A program made the translations under genes and the position numbers. Under the pieces are notes generated by a model that was not told where the DNA came from, ran no database searches, and saw only the letters and a program-made list of their open reading frames with translations. Shown piece after piece: positions 1 through 8,042 of a stretch of 11,402 bases of DNA. The stretch is from Bacteroidia bacterium (GTDB lineage Bacteria > Bacteroidota > Bacteroidia > Cytophagales > Cyclobacteriaceae). Position 1 is the first letter of the stretch. The number at the start of each line of letters is the position of its first letter. The stretch is taken from the NCBI GenBank assembly GCA_012031955.1, contig JAAURZ010000027.1, forward strand, positions 1 through 11,402, given 5' to 3'.

Positions 1-84
1 TAGGCGTTTAAACAAACGTTGATGTATCGGGTTGTCGGAAACAATCTGATCCGAGGTAATTTCTGTAGTGTAAAGTTTGGCCAT
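1..84 (-). CDS. N-terminal fragment of an unidentified protein, possibly a class I SAM-dependent methyltransferase
   Basis: An open frame starts with ATG at 84 on the minus strand and runs off the left edge after 28 codons. It begins MAKLYTTEI and ends SDNPIHQRLFKRL. No motif of any enzyme is reached. The SDNPIHQRL stretch near the N-terminus resembles, from memory only, the start of bacteroidete class I SAM-dependent methyltransferases, so that name is a guess. There is no clear Shine-Dalgarno sequence before the ATG, as is usual in Bacteroidota. The gene is divergent from the GWxTD gene, with 166 bases of AT-rich spacer between the two start codons. That it is a real coding start is fairly likely; the function is weakly supported. 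Confidence 0.5.
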   Translation of the reverse strand, partial: MAKLYTTEITSDQIVSDNPIHQRLFKRL

Positions 85-250
85 GTTGCGAAAAGTGCGG
101 TAAAAAATACAGGAAGCCCCGTGAAAGTATTCCGAATCCTTTCTTTAATTTTCAACGTCATTAATGGAGTTGAAATAGTTGCGTAACGCCGCTGGAGTTA
201 GCGGTGGCTTGTTTTAACTTAACGAATGCACTAATCTGGACTCAGCCGGC

Positions 251-1440
251 ATGAAACAACTCACCACGCTTTGCCTTTTCTTATTTGTCGCCTCCGGCGC
301 CACAGCGCAGGCGCTGCAGGATATCAACTACAACTACCAGTATGACCCCAACCAGTCATTCGCTTTTTCATGGAAGGTTATACACCAGCCTGAGAGATGG
401 ACGGTGCTCTTCAGGCTGGAAAGCAAGGACACGCTGAAGGCCGATGCCAGCAAGTTTGTGATTGTATGGGAAGGCCGACAGGCGATCGGCGACAAAACAG
501 GCGACACACTCGACATTGACAAGATAAGTCCAGTCGTAAATGTGAGCAACAAAAAAGTCAGGTCGGGCAGTCTTGTGATTTCAAGTGCGGACGCGCCACC
601 GATACTCGTAGCGAAAGTGGTGAGCCTGGAAGCAAAGCAGGCGTGGCTCCATTATGAGATACTTGACCCAGAGCACTTCGAGAAATTTTTCCTTGTAAAA
701 GATGGCGTACCGGATCGTTTGACAAGTTCGTAAGCGTAGGGTCGACTGTGCGGCCGGTTGGAATACAGCCCGAAGGCACTGTCGTGGTCACCTATTTTTC
801 GCATGAGTTTCCGGCGGCGGCGCCCGCTTTTTCGGAGGGGCTCAACCGTGTCTCCAAAACCATGAACGTAGACACGACCTATACGATACAGGCAGGGCAG
901 ACAATCACCCTCGATAAAAAAGGTCTTTACTTATTGCAAAGCGACACCTCACAACGCAGAGGCCTGGCTTTCCGCGTGGAAGACGACTACCCTAAGTTTG
1001 CGAAACTTGAAACCCTCGTAGAGCCGCTGCAATACATTTGCACGCCACAGGAATATGAGAAACTCAAGGCCGGTCGTGGAGACAAAAAGGTATTTGACAA
1101 AACGGTGTTGAGCGTCACCGGCAATGCCGACCGCGCCAGAGATTTCATGCGCAGTTATTTTCAACACGTGGAGTGGGGAAACTACTACTTCTCGTCTTAT
1201 AAGCAGGGCTGGATGACCGACCGGGGTATGGCGTATATTTTATTCGGTATTCCTAACCAGGTATACAAGTTTGGCGACCGTGAGGTGTGGAGCTACAAAA
1301 CGAACTACTACACGCTGGAGTTGACCTTTGTACGATCAGGCAGCCTGTTTGACCCTGACAACTTTGTGTTGGTGCGCGACAACAAATATCAGCAAACCTG
1401 GTACGAAGTAGTAAATCTCTGGCGAAAGGCCAGATTCTGA
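251..1440 (+). CDS. GWxTD-domain secreted protein (frameshifted in this sequence)
   Basis: The reconstructed product is about 396 aa. It starts with a Sec signal peptide (MKQLTTLCLFLFVASGATA, likely cleaved before QA), followed by a beta-rich region. A C-terminal domain carries the GWMTD motif at about residues 320-324, within QGWMTDRGMAYILFGIPNQ, which names the family. The function of GWxTD proteins is not known to me; an extracytoplasmic location is inferred from the signal peptide. The frame breaks at 718-720: the first frame reads GVPDR then LTSS and a stop, while the next frame reads FDKFVSVGST directly from 721. One missing T in the TTT run restores GVPDRFDKFVSVGST. The 3' part also has an ATG-less valine start at 748, but continuity shows a single gene. 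It ends 9 bases before rlmB, so the two are probably cotranscribed. Confidence 0.82.
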
Positions 1441-1449
1441 TAAATCGGC

Positions 1450-2194
1450 ATGGACAATAAAACGGATATGATCTACGGGACCCGCGCCGTGATGGAAGCT
1501 ATTCGCGCGGGCAAGACGGTGGAACGCGTGATGATCCAGTCCGGTCTCAACAACGAACTGATCAGGGAACTGATCAACGAAGCGCGGCAGTCGTCGATCC
1601 CCCGTGTCGTTCGTACCGCCCGAAAAACTCAAGCGGCTTTCCTCGAAAAACCATCAGGGTGTTATCAGCATCCTGTCGGCGGTGTCCTACGCCTCACTCG
1701 AAAACCTGGTACATCAGGCATTCACCAACGGGCGCGAGCCTTTCCTCATCATGCTCGACCGCATTACCGACGTACGCAACTTTGGCGCCATTGCGCGCAC
1801 AGCCGAGTGCGCCGGGGTCGATGCGATCGTGATTGGCGAGAAGGGAAGCGCACCCATAACCAGCGACGCCATGAAGACATCGGCCGGTGCGCTTAACCAT
1901 GTGGCCGTGTGCCGCGAAAAGGATCTGAAGAACACCATCCGGCTGTTGCACGAAAGCGGCATTCGTGTGATTGCATGCACGGAGAAAGCGGAACAGGAGT
2001 TATATGCGATAGACCTTTCGGGACCCATCGCGCTCATCATGGGTTCGGAAGAAGACGGCATCAGCGACCTGCTTTTGCGCGACGCCGACGAGTTGGTTAA
2101 GATACCCATGCAGGGAAACATCGGCTCGCTCAACGTGTCGGTGGCCACCGGCGTTGCCGCGTTTGAAATTCTGCGCCAGAGACGAAACCGCTAG
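1450..2194 (+). CDS. rlmB: 23S rRNA 2'-O-ribose methyltransferase, RlmB/TrmH (SpoU) family (frameshifted in this sequence)
   Basis: The reconstructed product is about 247 aa, the usual RlmB length. An N-terminal substrate-binding domain (MIYGTRAVMEAI to KNHQGVISI) precedes the SPOUT knot domain. The three SpoU motifs are all visible: NFGAIAR at about residue 110, IMGSEEDGIS near 198, and GNIGSLNVSVATG with the asparagine near 228. RlmB methylates G2251 of 23S rRNA using S-adenosylmethionine; which RNA this homologue uses is inferred from the family. The frame breaks in the CCCCC run at 1599-1603. Removing one C gives IPVSFVPPEKLKRLSSKNHQ, which matches the family linker. ATG at 1450 is used; the more typical family start, MIYGT, is the ATG at 1468. 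The stop codon TAG overlaps that of the convergent membrane protein gene within CTAG. Confidence 0.88.
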
Positions 2195-2715
2195 CGCGAA
2201 AAGGTATAACCCAGCGCCAGGCAAATGGTGGAGTACACTGGCGAGTCTCGTTCGTAGGTGGAGAATTCGGCGAGCCGTATCGAGTTGCTCACACCCAGTT
2301 TAAAGAACAATCCCCCCGTAGGCTTTTGAAATCGATACGCTACATGAACCGGTGCGTGCAGCGAAGAGTTGTAATCCATGACCTCGCCGGTGGTAGCGTT
2401 CACCACATCGAAGTTGGCACGTGTGTACGACAAGCCGGCGCCAAACTCGAAGTGCGAATTGCGGTAGCCGGTAAAACCGAATACATTCACAGGTAACACA
2501 AGTGTTTTTGTGAAAGGGGTGAAGCCGCCGACACCCACCCTGTAGCCCCACTTGGTGCGGTGATTGCCACGGAAGACCTTCTCCAGGTTGATGGTGACCG
2601 AGTTGAGCGAGTGGCCGTACACTTCGACGTACACCGTAGGTTGATGGAGAGAAAATGTTTGCGCATGCGCACACCCGCACGCGCAGAGCATGAGCACAGT
2701 ATATAGGGTCTTCAT
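2191..2715 (-). CDS. Small outer-membrane beta-barrel protein, hypothetical
   Basis: This 174-aa protein has an N-terminal signal peptide (MKTLYTVLMLCACGCAHA, cleavage likely before QT). The rest is made of alternating polar and hydrophobic strands rich in Gly, Tyr and Phe, such as WGYRVGVGGF, FEFGAGLSYT and GGLFFKLGVS. It ends with the aromatic strand ICLALGYTFSR, typical of small outer-membrane barrels. No family was recognised. ATG at 2715 is 21 bases past the manC stop on the same strand and no terminator lies between them, so it may be the last gene of the kpsF-manC unit. Its stop TAG (2193-2191) overlaps the convergent rlmB stop. A role in the cell envelope is inferred from the predicted location only. 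The cysteines in the signal peptide (CACGC) are followed by no clear lipobox, so I do not call it a lipoprotein. Confidence 0.75.
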   Translation of the reverse strand: MKTLYTVLMLCACGCAHAQTFSLHQPTVYVEVYGHSLNSVTINLEKVFRGNHRTKWGYRVGVGGFTPFTKTLVLPVNVFGFTGYRNSHFEFGAGLSYTRANFDVVNATTGEVMDYNSSLHAPVHVAYRFQKPTGGLFFKLGVSNSIRLAEFSTYERDSPVYSTICLALGYTFSR

Positions 2716-2736
2716 TACGAACTTATAAGCACCGCC

Positions 2737-3814
2737 TTAGAGGAAATCGTTGGCGTTGGGTTTTGTTTTTACATCGTTAACGAACCGACGGAACTGTTCC
2801 TCTTTATCTTTTTCGCACACTATAATCACGTTGCCGAACTCACCGATCAGGTAGCCATTCAGCCCCTGCGCCACAATCAGCTTGTCGGACGAACCTTTGA
2901 TGATGGAGTTTCTTACGCCATACGTGAGCACGTTGGCGCTGATCACATTGTTGTCGGTGTCCTTGGCCGAGATATCATGAATCGATCCCCACGACCCCCA
3001 GATCCGACCACGTAAAGTCTGCGAGGCAAACAAACACATTGTCGGCCTTTTCCATAATGCCATAATCGATGGAAATGCTTTTGCACTGCATGTACGCGGC
3101 CCTGATCGCTTCCGGCTCTTCTGCCGTTCCCAGCCGGGGCAGGGCCTCTTCGAAGACCTCCGTCATTTCGGGCAGGTACCGCTGTATGGCCGACAGGATT
3201 GCCTGCACGCCCCAAATGAATATGCCTGAGTTCCATACAAAGTCGCCGCTTTCCAGGAACTTCTTGGCGAGTGCGAGTTCCGGTTTTTCTGTGAACGTCT
3301 TCACCTTCTTGGCAAAGTTCTGTTCCGGCAGGTACTGTATATAACCGTAACCCGTTTCGGGCCGGGTAGGTTGTATGCCCATGGTAAGCAGCTTGTCTTG
3401 TTGCCGGGCCATGTCGGCGGCCTTGCTCACCACGGCGATAAACTCGTTTTCTTTGAGAATAAGGTGGTCGGAAGGACTCACTACAATTACAGCGTCTTTG
3501 TCGCGCTGCGAAATGCGATAGCTCGCGTAGGCAATGCAGGGGCCAGTGTTCTTGCGCATGGGTTCGGCCAGAATCTGGTCGGGGCGCATTAGAGGCAACT
3601 GTTCTCTCACCAGGCCCGCATGCTCTTCATGCGTCACAACATAGATGTTCTCGGGCGGGCAGAGAGGTAGGAATCTTTCGAAAGTGGATTGAAGCAACGT
3701 TTTGCCGACGCCCAGCACGTCGAGGAACTGCTTTGGTTTTGTGTTGCGGCTGTAGGGCCAGAAGCGGACGCCAACACCGCCGGCCATCAGCACAACATAC
3801 AAATTTTTGTTCAT
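2737..3814 (-). CDS. manC: Mannose-1-phosphate guanylyltransferase (frameshifted in this sequence)
   Basis: The reconstructed protein is about 358 aa, matching the short form with no C-terminal isomerase domain. It makes GDP-mannose from mannose-1-phosphate and GTP in the cytoplasm, for surface glycans. The nucleotidyltransferase signature is at residues 12-31 (GGVGVRFWPYSR, then PKQFL). FTEKP lies at about 174-178, followed by FVWNSGIFIW and SIDYGIMEKADNVFV, all typical of this family. The frame breaks in a run of five C at 2995-2999 (GGGGG on the coding strand). Removing one base joins DFTWSDLG to SWGSIHDISAKDTDNN, the expected family sequence; as given, the first frame stops just after GVVGIDS. 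ATG at 3814 is the only good start. It lies 71 bases downstream of the isomerase stop with no terminator between. GMP versus another NMP-sugar specificity is inferred from similarity. Confidence 0.88.
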
Positions 3815-3885
3815 CTCGGATTTTGCCTATAAGGTGTTACAAATGAAGGAACTCGCAGAATTTTATGAAAGCAAATTGAATTTTT

Positions 3886-4857
3886 TTAAACGATTCCCTC
3901 TTTCAGGAGGTCGTGCAGGTGAATAAAACCCTCCACCTTCTGGTCGGCCACCACCACCAATTGCATGATATTGTTCTCCTGCATCACATGTAAGGCTTTC
4001 ACGGCAAATTCATCTTTTTCGATTGTTTTCGGATGCCTGGACATAATGTCGGCGGCTTTTGCCGCCCGGAAGTCCAGTTCGTCATTCTGAAGCATTCGGC
4101 GCAGGTCGCCGTCGGTAATAATGCCCAGCAGCGCGCGGCCATCATCAACCACGGCCGTACAACCCAGCCGCTTCGACGAAATTTCCACGATCACGTCTTT
4201 AAGCGGCGTGTCAGGGCGTACCAGCGGCAGTTCGTGACGACTGAAGATGTCGGCAACCTTCAGATACAATTGTTTGCCAAGCGAGCCTCCGGGGTGCAGC
4301 GCAGCAAAGTCGGAACTGGAGAAATTTCTTAGCTCGAGCAGGCAAACAGCAAGCGCGTCGCCAAGGGCCAACTGTGCCGCGGTGCTTGTTGTAGGTGCCA
4401 GGTTGTTAGGACATGCTTCTTCCGCAATCGATGCATTGAGCACGAAATCGGCTTGCTCGGCAAGGTAAGAGTTTGCGTTGCCAACAAGGGCAACAAGCTT
4501 TGAGCCTCTACGTTTGAGAAGAGGTATTAGTACCTTAACCTCGGGAGTATTCCCGCTTTTAGATAAGCATATCACAATATCGTCGCGCTGCACCATGCCC
4601 AAGTCGCCATGGATTGCGTCAGCGGCGTGCATGAACAAAGCAGGTGTACCCGTTGAGTTGAGCGTAGCCACAATTTTATTAGCGATAATGGCGCTTTTGC
4701 CAATGCCTGTAATGACTACGCGGCCTTTGGCAGAATAAATTTCATTCACACAAGCCTCGAAGTCATCGTCGATAAATTGTGCAAGATTTTGTATTGCTTC
4801 GGATTCATTTAATAAAACATCCCGTGCAATTTTTTTGATATTTTTTACTAAATTCAA
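3886..4857 (-). CDS. kpsF: KpsF/GutQ/KdsD-type sugar-phosphate isomerase (arabinose-5-phosphate isomerase)
   Basis: About 323 aa. The family converts D-ribulose-5-phosphate to D-arabinose-5-phosphate, the first step to Kdo for lipopolysaccharide or capsule. An SIS domain spans roughly residues 35-170 (GRVVITGIGKSAIIANKIVATLNSTG, split here as GRVVITGIGKSA and NKIVATLNSTG; then HGDLGMV, SKSGNTPEV and ALHPGGSLGKQL). Two CBS domains follow to the end (GCTAVVDDGRALLGIITDGD; NNIMQLVVVADQKVEGFIHL). The frame has no ATG upstream of the conserved region. A TTG at 4890 opens the longest frame, but that TTG is the end of a perfect -7 promoter box, so it would not be inside the mRNA body. I therefore prefer the TTG at 4857, preceded by TAAGGGCA and giving MNLVKNIKKIARDVL. 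The frame is intact. It is divergent from recQ and upstream of manC, which fits surface-polysaccharide precursor supply. Confidence 0.88.
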   Translation of the reverse strand: MNLVKNIKKIARDVLLNESEAIQNLAQFIDDDFEACVNEIYSAKGRVVITGIGKSAIIANKIVATLNSTGTPALFMHAADAIHGDLGMVQRDDIVICLSKSGNTPEVKVLIPLLKRRGSKLVALVGNANSYLAEQADFVLNASIAEEACPNNLAPTTSTAAQLALGDALAVCLLELRNFSSSDFAALHPGGSLGKQLYLKVADIFSRHELPLVRPDTPLKDVIVEISSKRLGCTAVVDDGRALLGIITDGDLRRMLQNDELDFRAAKAADIMSRHPKTIEKDEFAVKALHVMQENNIMQLVVVADQKVEGFIHLHDLLKEGIV

Positions 4858-4875
4858 TGCCCTTACAACTTTAGC

Positions 4876-4908
4876 TTTGTTTAGAAGCAAAGATACATAA
4901 TAGGTTTT
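4876..4908 (+). promoter_or_regulatory. Likely recQ promoter, overlapping the divergent kpsF promoter
   Basis: TTTG at 4876-4879 is followed, after 21 bases, by TAGGTTTT at 4901-4908. The second element matches TAnnTTTG except for the last base. Spacing and position, 14 bases before the recQ ATG, fit a Bacteroidota housekeeping promoter with a short leader. It interleaves with the minus-strand kpsF box at 4888-4895, so the two polymerases would compete for the same DNA. Confidence 0.45.
4888..4895 (-). promoter_or_regulatory. -7 promoter box of kpsF
   Basis: On the minus strand these bases read TATCTTTG, an exact match to the Bacteroidota -7 consensus TAnnTTTG. A weak -33 candidate, TTTC at 4921-4918, lies 22 bases upstream. 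Transcription would start near 4881, leaving a leader of about 24 bases before the preferred TTG start at 4857. The box overlaps the start of the longer kpsF reading frame and argues against it. Confidence 0.6.
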
Positions 4909-4922
4909 TATTCAGTTGAAAG

Positions 4923-7104
4923 ATGTTGGTAGAAGAGAAAGACGCCTTAAAAGAAAGACTAAAAGAAGTTTTTGGATACAGCCAGTTCCGCGGCAACCAG
5001 GAGTTGATCATCCGGAACCTGTTGGATGGTAAAAATACGTTTGTGATCATGCCCACCGGTGCGGGCAAATCCTTGTGTTACCAATTGCCTGCTATGATGC
5101 ACGAAGGCCTGGCAATTGTTATCTCACCGCTTATTGCATTAATGAAGAACCAGGTAGACCAACTCAATGCCTATGGTGTAAACGCACGGTTCCTCAACTC
5201 AACCCTCAGCAAAGGCGAGATCACAAGGCTGAAACGGGATTGCATGAACGGCGCGGTGAAGCTGCTATACGTCGCCCCCGAGTCGCTCAACAAGGAAGAG
5301 ACGATCGAGTTTCTGAAAAAAGTAAATGTAACATTTGTTGCCATCGACGAGGCACACTGCATTTCAGAGTGGGGTCACGACTTCCGGCCTGAATACCGCC
5401 GCATCAAGACAATGATACAAAACCTTGGCGACCTGCCGGTGATCGCGCTTACAGCCACCGCCACGCCCAAGGTGCAAAACGACATTCAGCGCAACCTTCA
5501 AATGGAGGAGGCCGACGTATTTATCTCGTCATTCAACCGCAAGAACCTCTACTATGAGGTAAGACCGAAGAAGGAAACAAAGAAGCAACTCATCAAATTT
5601 CTGAAAGAACACAAGGGCAAGTCGGGCATCATCTACTGCCTGAGTCGCAAGAAAGTGGAAGAGATAGCACAGTTGCTGAACGTAAACGGATTCAAGGCGG
5701 CACCCTACCACGCCGGCCTTGATCCCGATGTTCGTATAAAAAATCAGGACGATTTCCTGAATGAAGAAGTAGACATTATCGTTGCCACCATCGCCTTCGG
5801 AATGGGCATCGACAAGCCCGATGTTCGCTTCGTGGTGCACTACGATGTACCCAAGTCGGTCGAGGGTTACTACCAGGAAACCGGCCGCGCCGGCCGCGAC
5901 GGACTCGAAGGCCACTGCCTTATGTTCTACAGCCACAACGACCTGAACAAACTGGAGAAGTTTAACAAGGATAAGTCGGTGCAGGAACGTGAGAACGCAA
6001 GAATACTTTTGCAGGAAATGGAGTACTACGCCGAGTCGCCCGTGTGCAGGCGTCGGCAGTTGCTCCACTACTTCGGCGAAGAGTTCATGGAAGACAACTG
6101 CGGCATGTGCGACAACTGTGTACATCCGCGGGAACGATTCGACGGAACGGCTGCTGTAAAAATTGTGCTCGAAGCGTGCAAGCAAACCAACGAACGCTTC
6201 GGCCTCAATCACCTCGTGAATGTAATTCGTGGCGTGGAGGATGAATACGTGAAAAGCTACGGTCACTTCGATCTGCCCATTTATGCCAAAGGAGCCAATG
6301 AAGAAGCCGATTATTGGAAATCTGTAATTCGGCAGACACTCATCTATCAGTTCTCGAAAAGACATCGACAACATCGGTGTGTTGAGAATCACAGCGAAAG
6401 GGAAGGAATTTCTTAAAGATCCCTACGGCATCGAACTGGCCCGCGACCACGATTTTACTACAGAAATCGATGAGGAGGAAGAATCCGAACGCACGCCGGT
6501 AAACGCCAAAGCATACGACGAGAAATTGTTCGAGATGCTGAAGACGCTGCGTAAGAAGGTTGCGAAAGACAAGGACCTTCCGCCCTACGTGATCTTCCAG
6601 GACCCATCGCTGGAGGAAATGGCGACCACCTATCCCACCACCAGCGAAGACCTGGCGGCAGTGGGTGGCGTGGGTATGGGCAAGGCAACCAAGTTTGGCG
6701 GCGAGTTCCTGGCACTTATCCAAAAATATGTCGACGAAAACGACATCGAAACTGCCGCCGACGTGGTGGTAAAATCGTCAGTCAATAAGTCCAAGATCAA
6801 AATATTCATTATCCAGCAAATCGACCGGAAAATCGATTTGGAAGAGATCGCTGAGTCGAAGAGCCTGACATTTGAAGAATTGCTCACCGAGATTGAGAAC
6901 ATCTGCTATTCGGGCACAAAACTCAACCTCGACTACTACATCGACCAAGTGCTGGACGAACACAAGCAGGAAGACCTTTACGATTACTTCCTGAGCTCCG
7001 AGACGGACAGCCTCGAAGTAGCGATGAACGATGTGGGCAGCGAATACACTGAAGAAGAAGTGCGCTTAATGCGCATCAAATTTCTCTCCGAGTACGCCAA
7101 CTAA
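4923..7104 (+). CDS. recQ: ATP-dependent DNA helicase RecQ (frameshifted in this sequence)
   Basis: The reconstructed protein is about 726 aa, the usual length in Bacteroidota and longer than the roughly 610 aa of E. coli. RecQ unwinds DNA 3'-5' in recombination and fork repair. Visible in order: QFRGNQ near 21-26; Walker A MPTGAGKS at 43-50; DEAH at 142-145; ALTATATP; the helicase C lobe with FGMGIDKPDVRFVVH and QETGRAGRDG near 318; zinc-binding cysteines C375, C393, C396 and C399; a winged-helix region; an HRDC domain at about 530-607 (YDEKLFEMLKTL onward); and an extra C-terminal helical region. The frame breaks in the AAAA run at 6357-6360, inside the winged-helix region. Removing one A gives FSKDIDNIGVLRITAKGKEF, a normal RecQ sequence. 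ATG at 4923 is preceded by GTTGAAAG. A strong terminator follows the stop. Confidence 0.93.
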
Positions 7105-7125
7105 AAATTCTGAAAAAGAAATTGA

Positions 7126-7160
7126 AAGAGCCCGACCGCAAGTCGGGCTCTTCTCTTTTG
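7126..7160 (+). terminator. Rho-independent terminator of recQ
   Basis: An 11-bp perfect stem, AAGAGCCCGAC (7126-7136) with GTCGGGCTCTT (7142-7152), encloses a 5-base loop CGCAA and is followed by the T-rich tail CTCTTTTG. It starts 22 bases after the recQ stop codon. On the other strand the stem is followed by TTTCAATTTC, so it might also work in reverse, though no minus-strand gene is seen nearby. Confidence 0.9.
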
Positions 7161-7405
7161 AACCCCTCACAAGCTCCTCACTATTTATGGGTCAACAAAT
7201 CACCACGTGTGTTTGGAGGATCATGAATAAGACGAAAACTCGAACCTTCTAAACGAAATTTCAAACCGCTTCTTTGTTGTGTTGCGCTAAGTTGCATTGT
7301 GATTCAAACGGCGGATAAAAATATTTCGCCCGAGCGATAGGATGGATCAGGTATGAAGTAACTGATCACACTTTTATGTAACAGACTTCGATTCGAAGAC
7401 AAGTG

Positions 7406-7437
7406 CATGGCGACCGTCTCCCGACGGCAAGGCCATG
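7406..7437. repeat. Two-part inverted repeat in the gene-free region
   Basis: CATGGC (7406-7411) pairs with GCCATG (7432-7437), and inside it CCGTC (7414-7418) pairs with GACGG (7423-7427) around the 4-base loop TCCC. The internal loop is GA opposite CAAG. A smaller hairpin, CTTCG-ATT-CGAAG, sits just upstream at 7386-7398. No T-run follows on either strand, so it does not look like a terminator. RNA structure is possible; function unknown. Confidence 0.5.
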
Positions 7438-7568
7438 GAGTTTCGATATCAAGCTCGCAGCGGTGGTCAGGTTGTATGCCGGTATACTCCTATCCCACAC
7501 AAACGACCTTCACCTTGCGGGCTTGCTTCACACACACGGATGCAATAGCAGCCGCACAGCTTACACTG

Positions 7569-7638
7569 CCGCCCGGTGCCGTCCCTAGGGTTGAAGGCAT
7601 TGGCATACCCTGCATTCAACCGGGTGCCGGTGCGGCGG
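7569..7638. repeat. Nested inverted repeat of about 70 bases
   Basis: The core is GGTTGAA (7589-7595) with TTCAACC (7615-7621). It continues inward, past a G/A mismatch, with GCA (7597-7599) and TGC (7611-7613) around an 11-base loop. Going outward, CCC (7583-7585) can pair with GGG (7622-7624), and CCGCC (7569-7573) with GGCGG (7634-7638), separated by unpaired bases. The core stem is convincing; the outer pairs are in GC-rich sequence and could be chance. Function unknown. Confidence 0.45.
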
Positions 7639-7761
7639 TGTTTCATAGTGATTTTGGTTGCCTGGGTCGGTGAAACTTCAGGAAGCCGCCGTCCGTCCGT
7701 TGCGTTAATTTTTAGGTTTAGTGAACATAGCATCAAGGTAATTCACAAGGTAGAGTTTCCA

Positions 7762-7786
7762 TGCCGGAGGACCTGTCCCTCCGGCA
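7762..7786. repeat. Perfect 9-bp inverted repeat
   Basis: TGCCGGAGG (7762-7770) and CCTCCGGCA (7778-7786) form a perfect GC-rich stem with the 7-base loop ACCTGTC. The plus-strand flank after it is GATGCTATTG and the minus-strand flank is TGGAAACTC, neither T-rich, so it is a poor intrinsic terminator. It could be a protein-binding palindrome, a stem of an RNA, or a dispersed repeat unit. Confidence 0.5.
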
Positions 7787-7953
7787 GATGCTATTGTAAA
7801 AGGACGCGAGTTCATGTGTCGAAAAACTCACGCCGACAATGAAAGTTGCGATCGCAGGTTTGCCCCTGGTGGAGAGAAAATAATTGCGGCGGCAACCCCG
7901 GTCGCCCGTCAACGCATTCTCTACACGGAGGGGAGAAAATCCATCATAATCTC

Positions 7954-7961
7954 TATCTTTG
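7954..7961 (+). promoter_or_regulatory. Likely -7 promoter box of purD
   Basis: TATCTTTG matches the Bacteroidota -7 consensus TAnnTTTG exactly. It is the same octamer as the kpsF box on the other strand. No good TTG or TTTG -33 element is seen at the expected 19-23 bases upstream, which lowers confidence. Transcription would begin near 7966, giving purD a leader of about 107 bases. Confidence 0.5.
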
Positions 7962-7966
7962 AAGCC

Positions 7967-8042
7967 TAACGGCTAAAAATGCCGTGAGATTTGTAACGGC
8001 AAAGCAGACCGAACTGAATGATAGTGTTGCGTGGACGTTCGG
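7967..8042 (+). promoter_or_regulatory. Structured purD leader with mutually exclusive hairpins (candidate)
   Basis: TAACGGC occurs twice (7967-7973 and 7994-8000) with GCCGT (7981-7985) between. GCCGT can pair either with the upstream ACGGC (5 bp, loop TAAAAAT) or, as TGCCGT, with the downstream ACGGCA (6 bp, 10-base loop), but not both. A further stem, CCGAAC (8009-8014) with GTTCGG (8037-8042), ends 30 bases before the purD ATG. No known riboswitch consensus was recognised. The stems are short and may be chance. Confidence 0.35.

Noticed and set aside
188..205. Small hairpin CCGCT/AGCGG upstream of the GWxTD gene
   Set aside because: The 5-bp stem with a 6-base loop is too small to separate from chance, and no consistent promoter or terminator context is seen.
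207..237. Possible promoter TTG-N20-TAATCTGG before the GWxTD gene
   Set aside because: The -7 part matches only four of six consensus positions, so it is not called.
748..1440. A separate gene beginning with GTG at 748
   Set aside because: The protein sequence upstream in the same frame (FDKFVSVGST) continues the first GWxTD fragment after a one-base repair, so this is the second part of one gene.
1714..2148. A 144-codon minus-strand frame inside rlmB
   Set aside because: It is antisense to the SpoU catalytic domain, low in complexity (rich in Ser and Met), with no family match.
5529..6392. A 287-codon open frame on the minus strand inside recQ
   Set aside because: It is fully antisense to conserved RecQ domains, has no recognisable motif, and arises from the codon use of the sense gene.
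7223..7252. Tiny frame of 9 codons after GGAGG, possible leader peptide
   Set aside because: The GGAGG is only 3 bases from the ATG, Bacteroidota rarely use such sites, and no gene follows that it could control.
7407..7842. Overlapping frames of 60-90 codons in the gene-free region, including 7407-7673, 7576-7842 and 7467-7736 (minus)
   Set aside because: They overlap on both strands, have odd composition and no signal or family motif; I cannot support any as a gene.
7847..7856. Ten-base palindrome TGCGATCGCA, HIP1-like octamer inside
   Set aside because: It is a single short occurrence and expected by chance at this length and composition.
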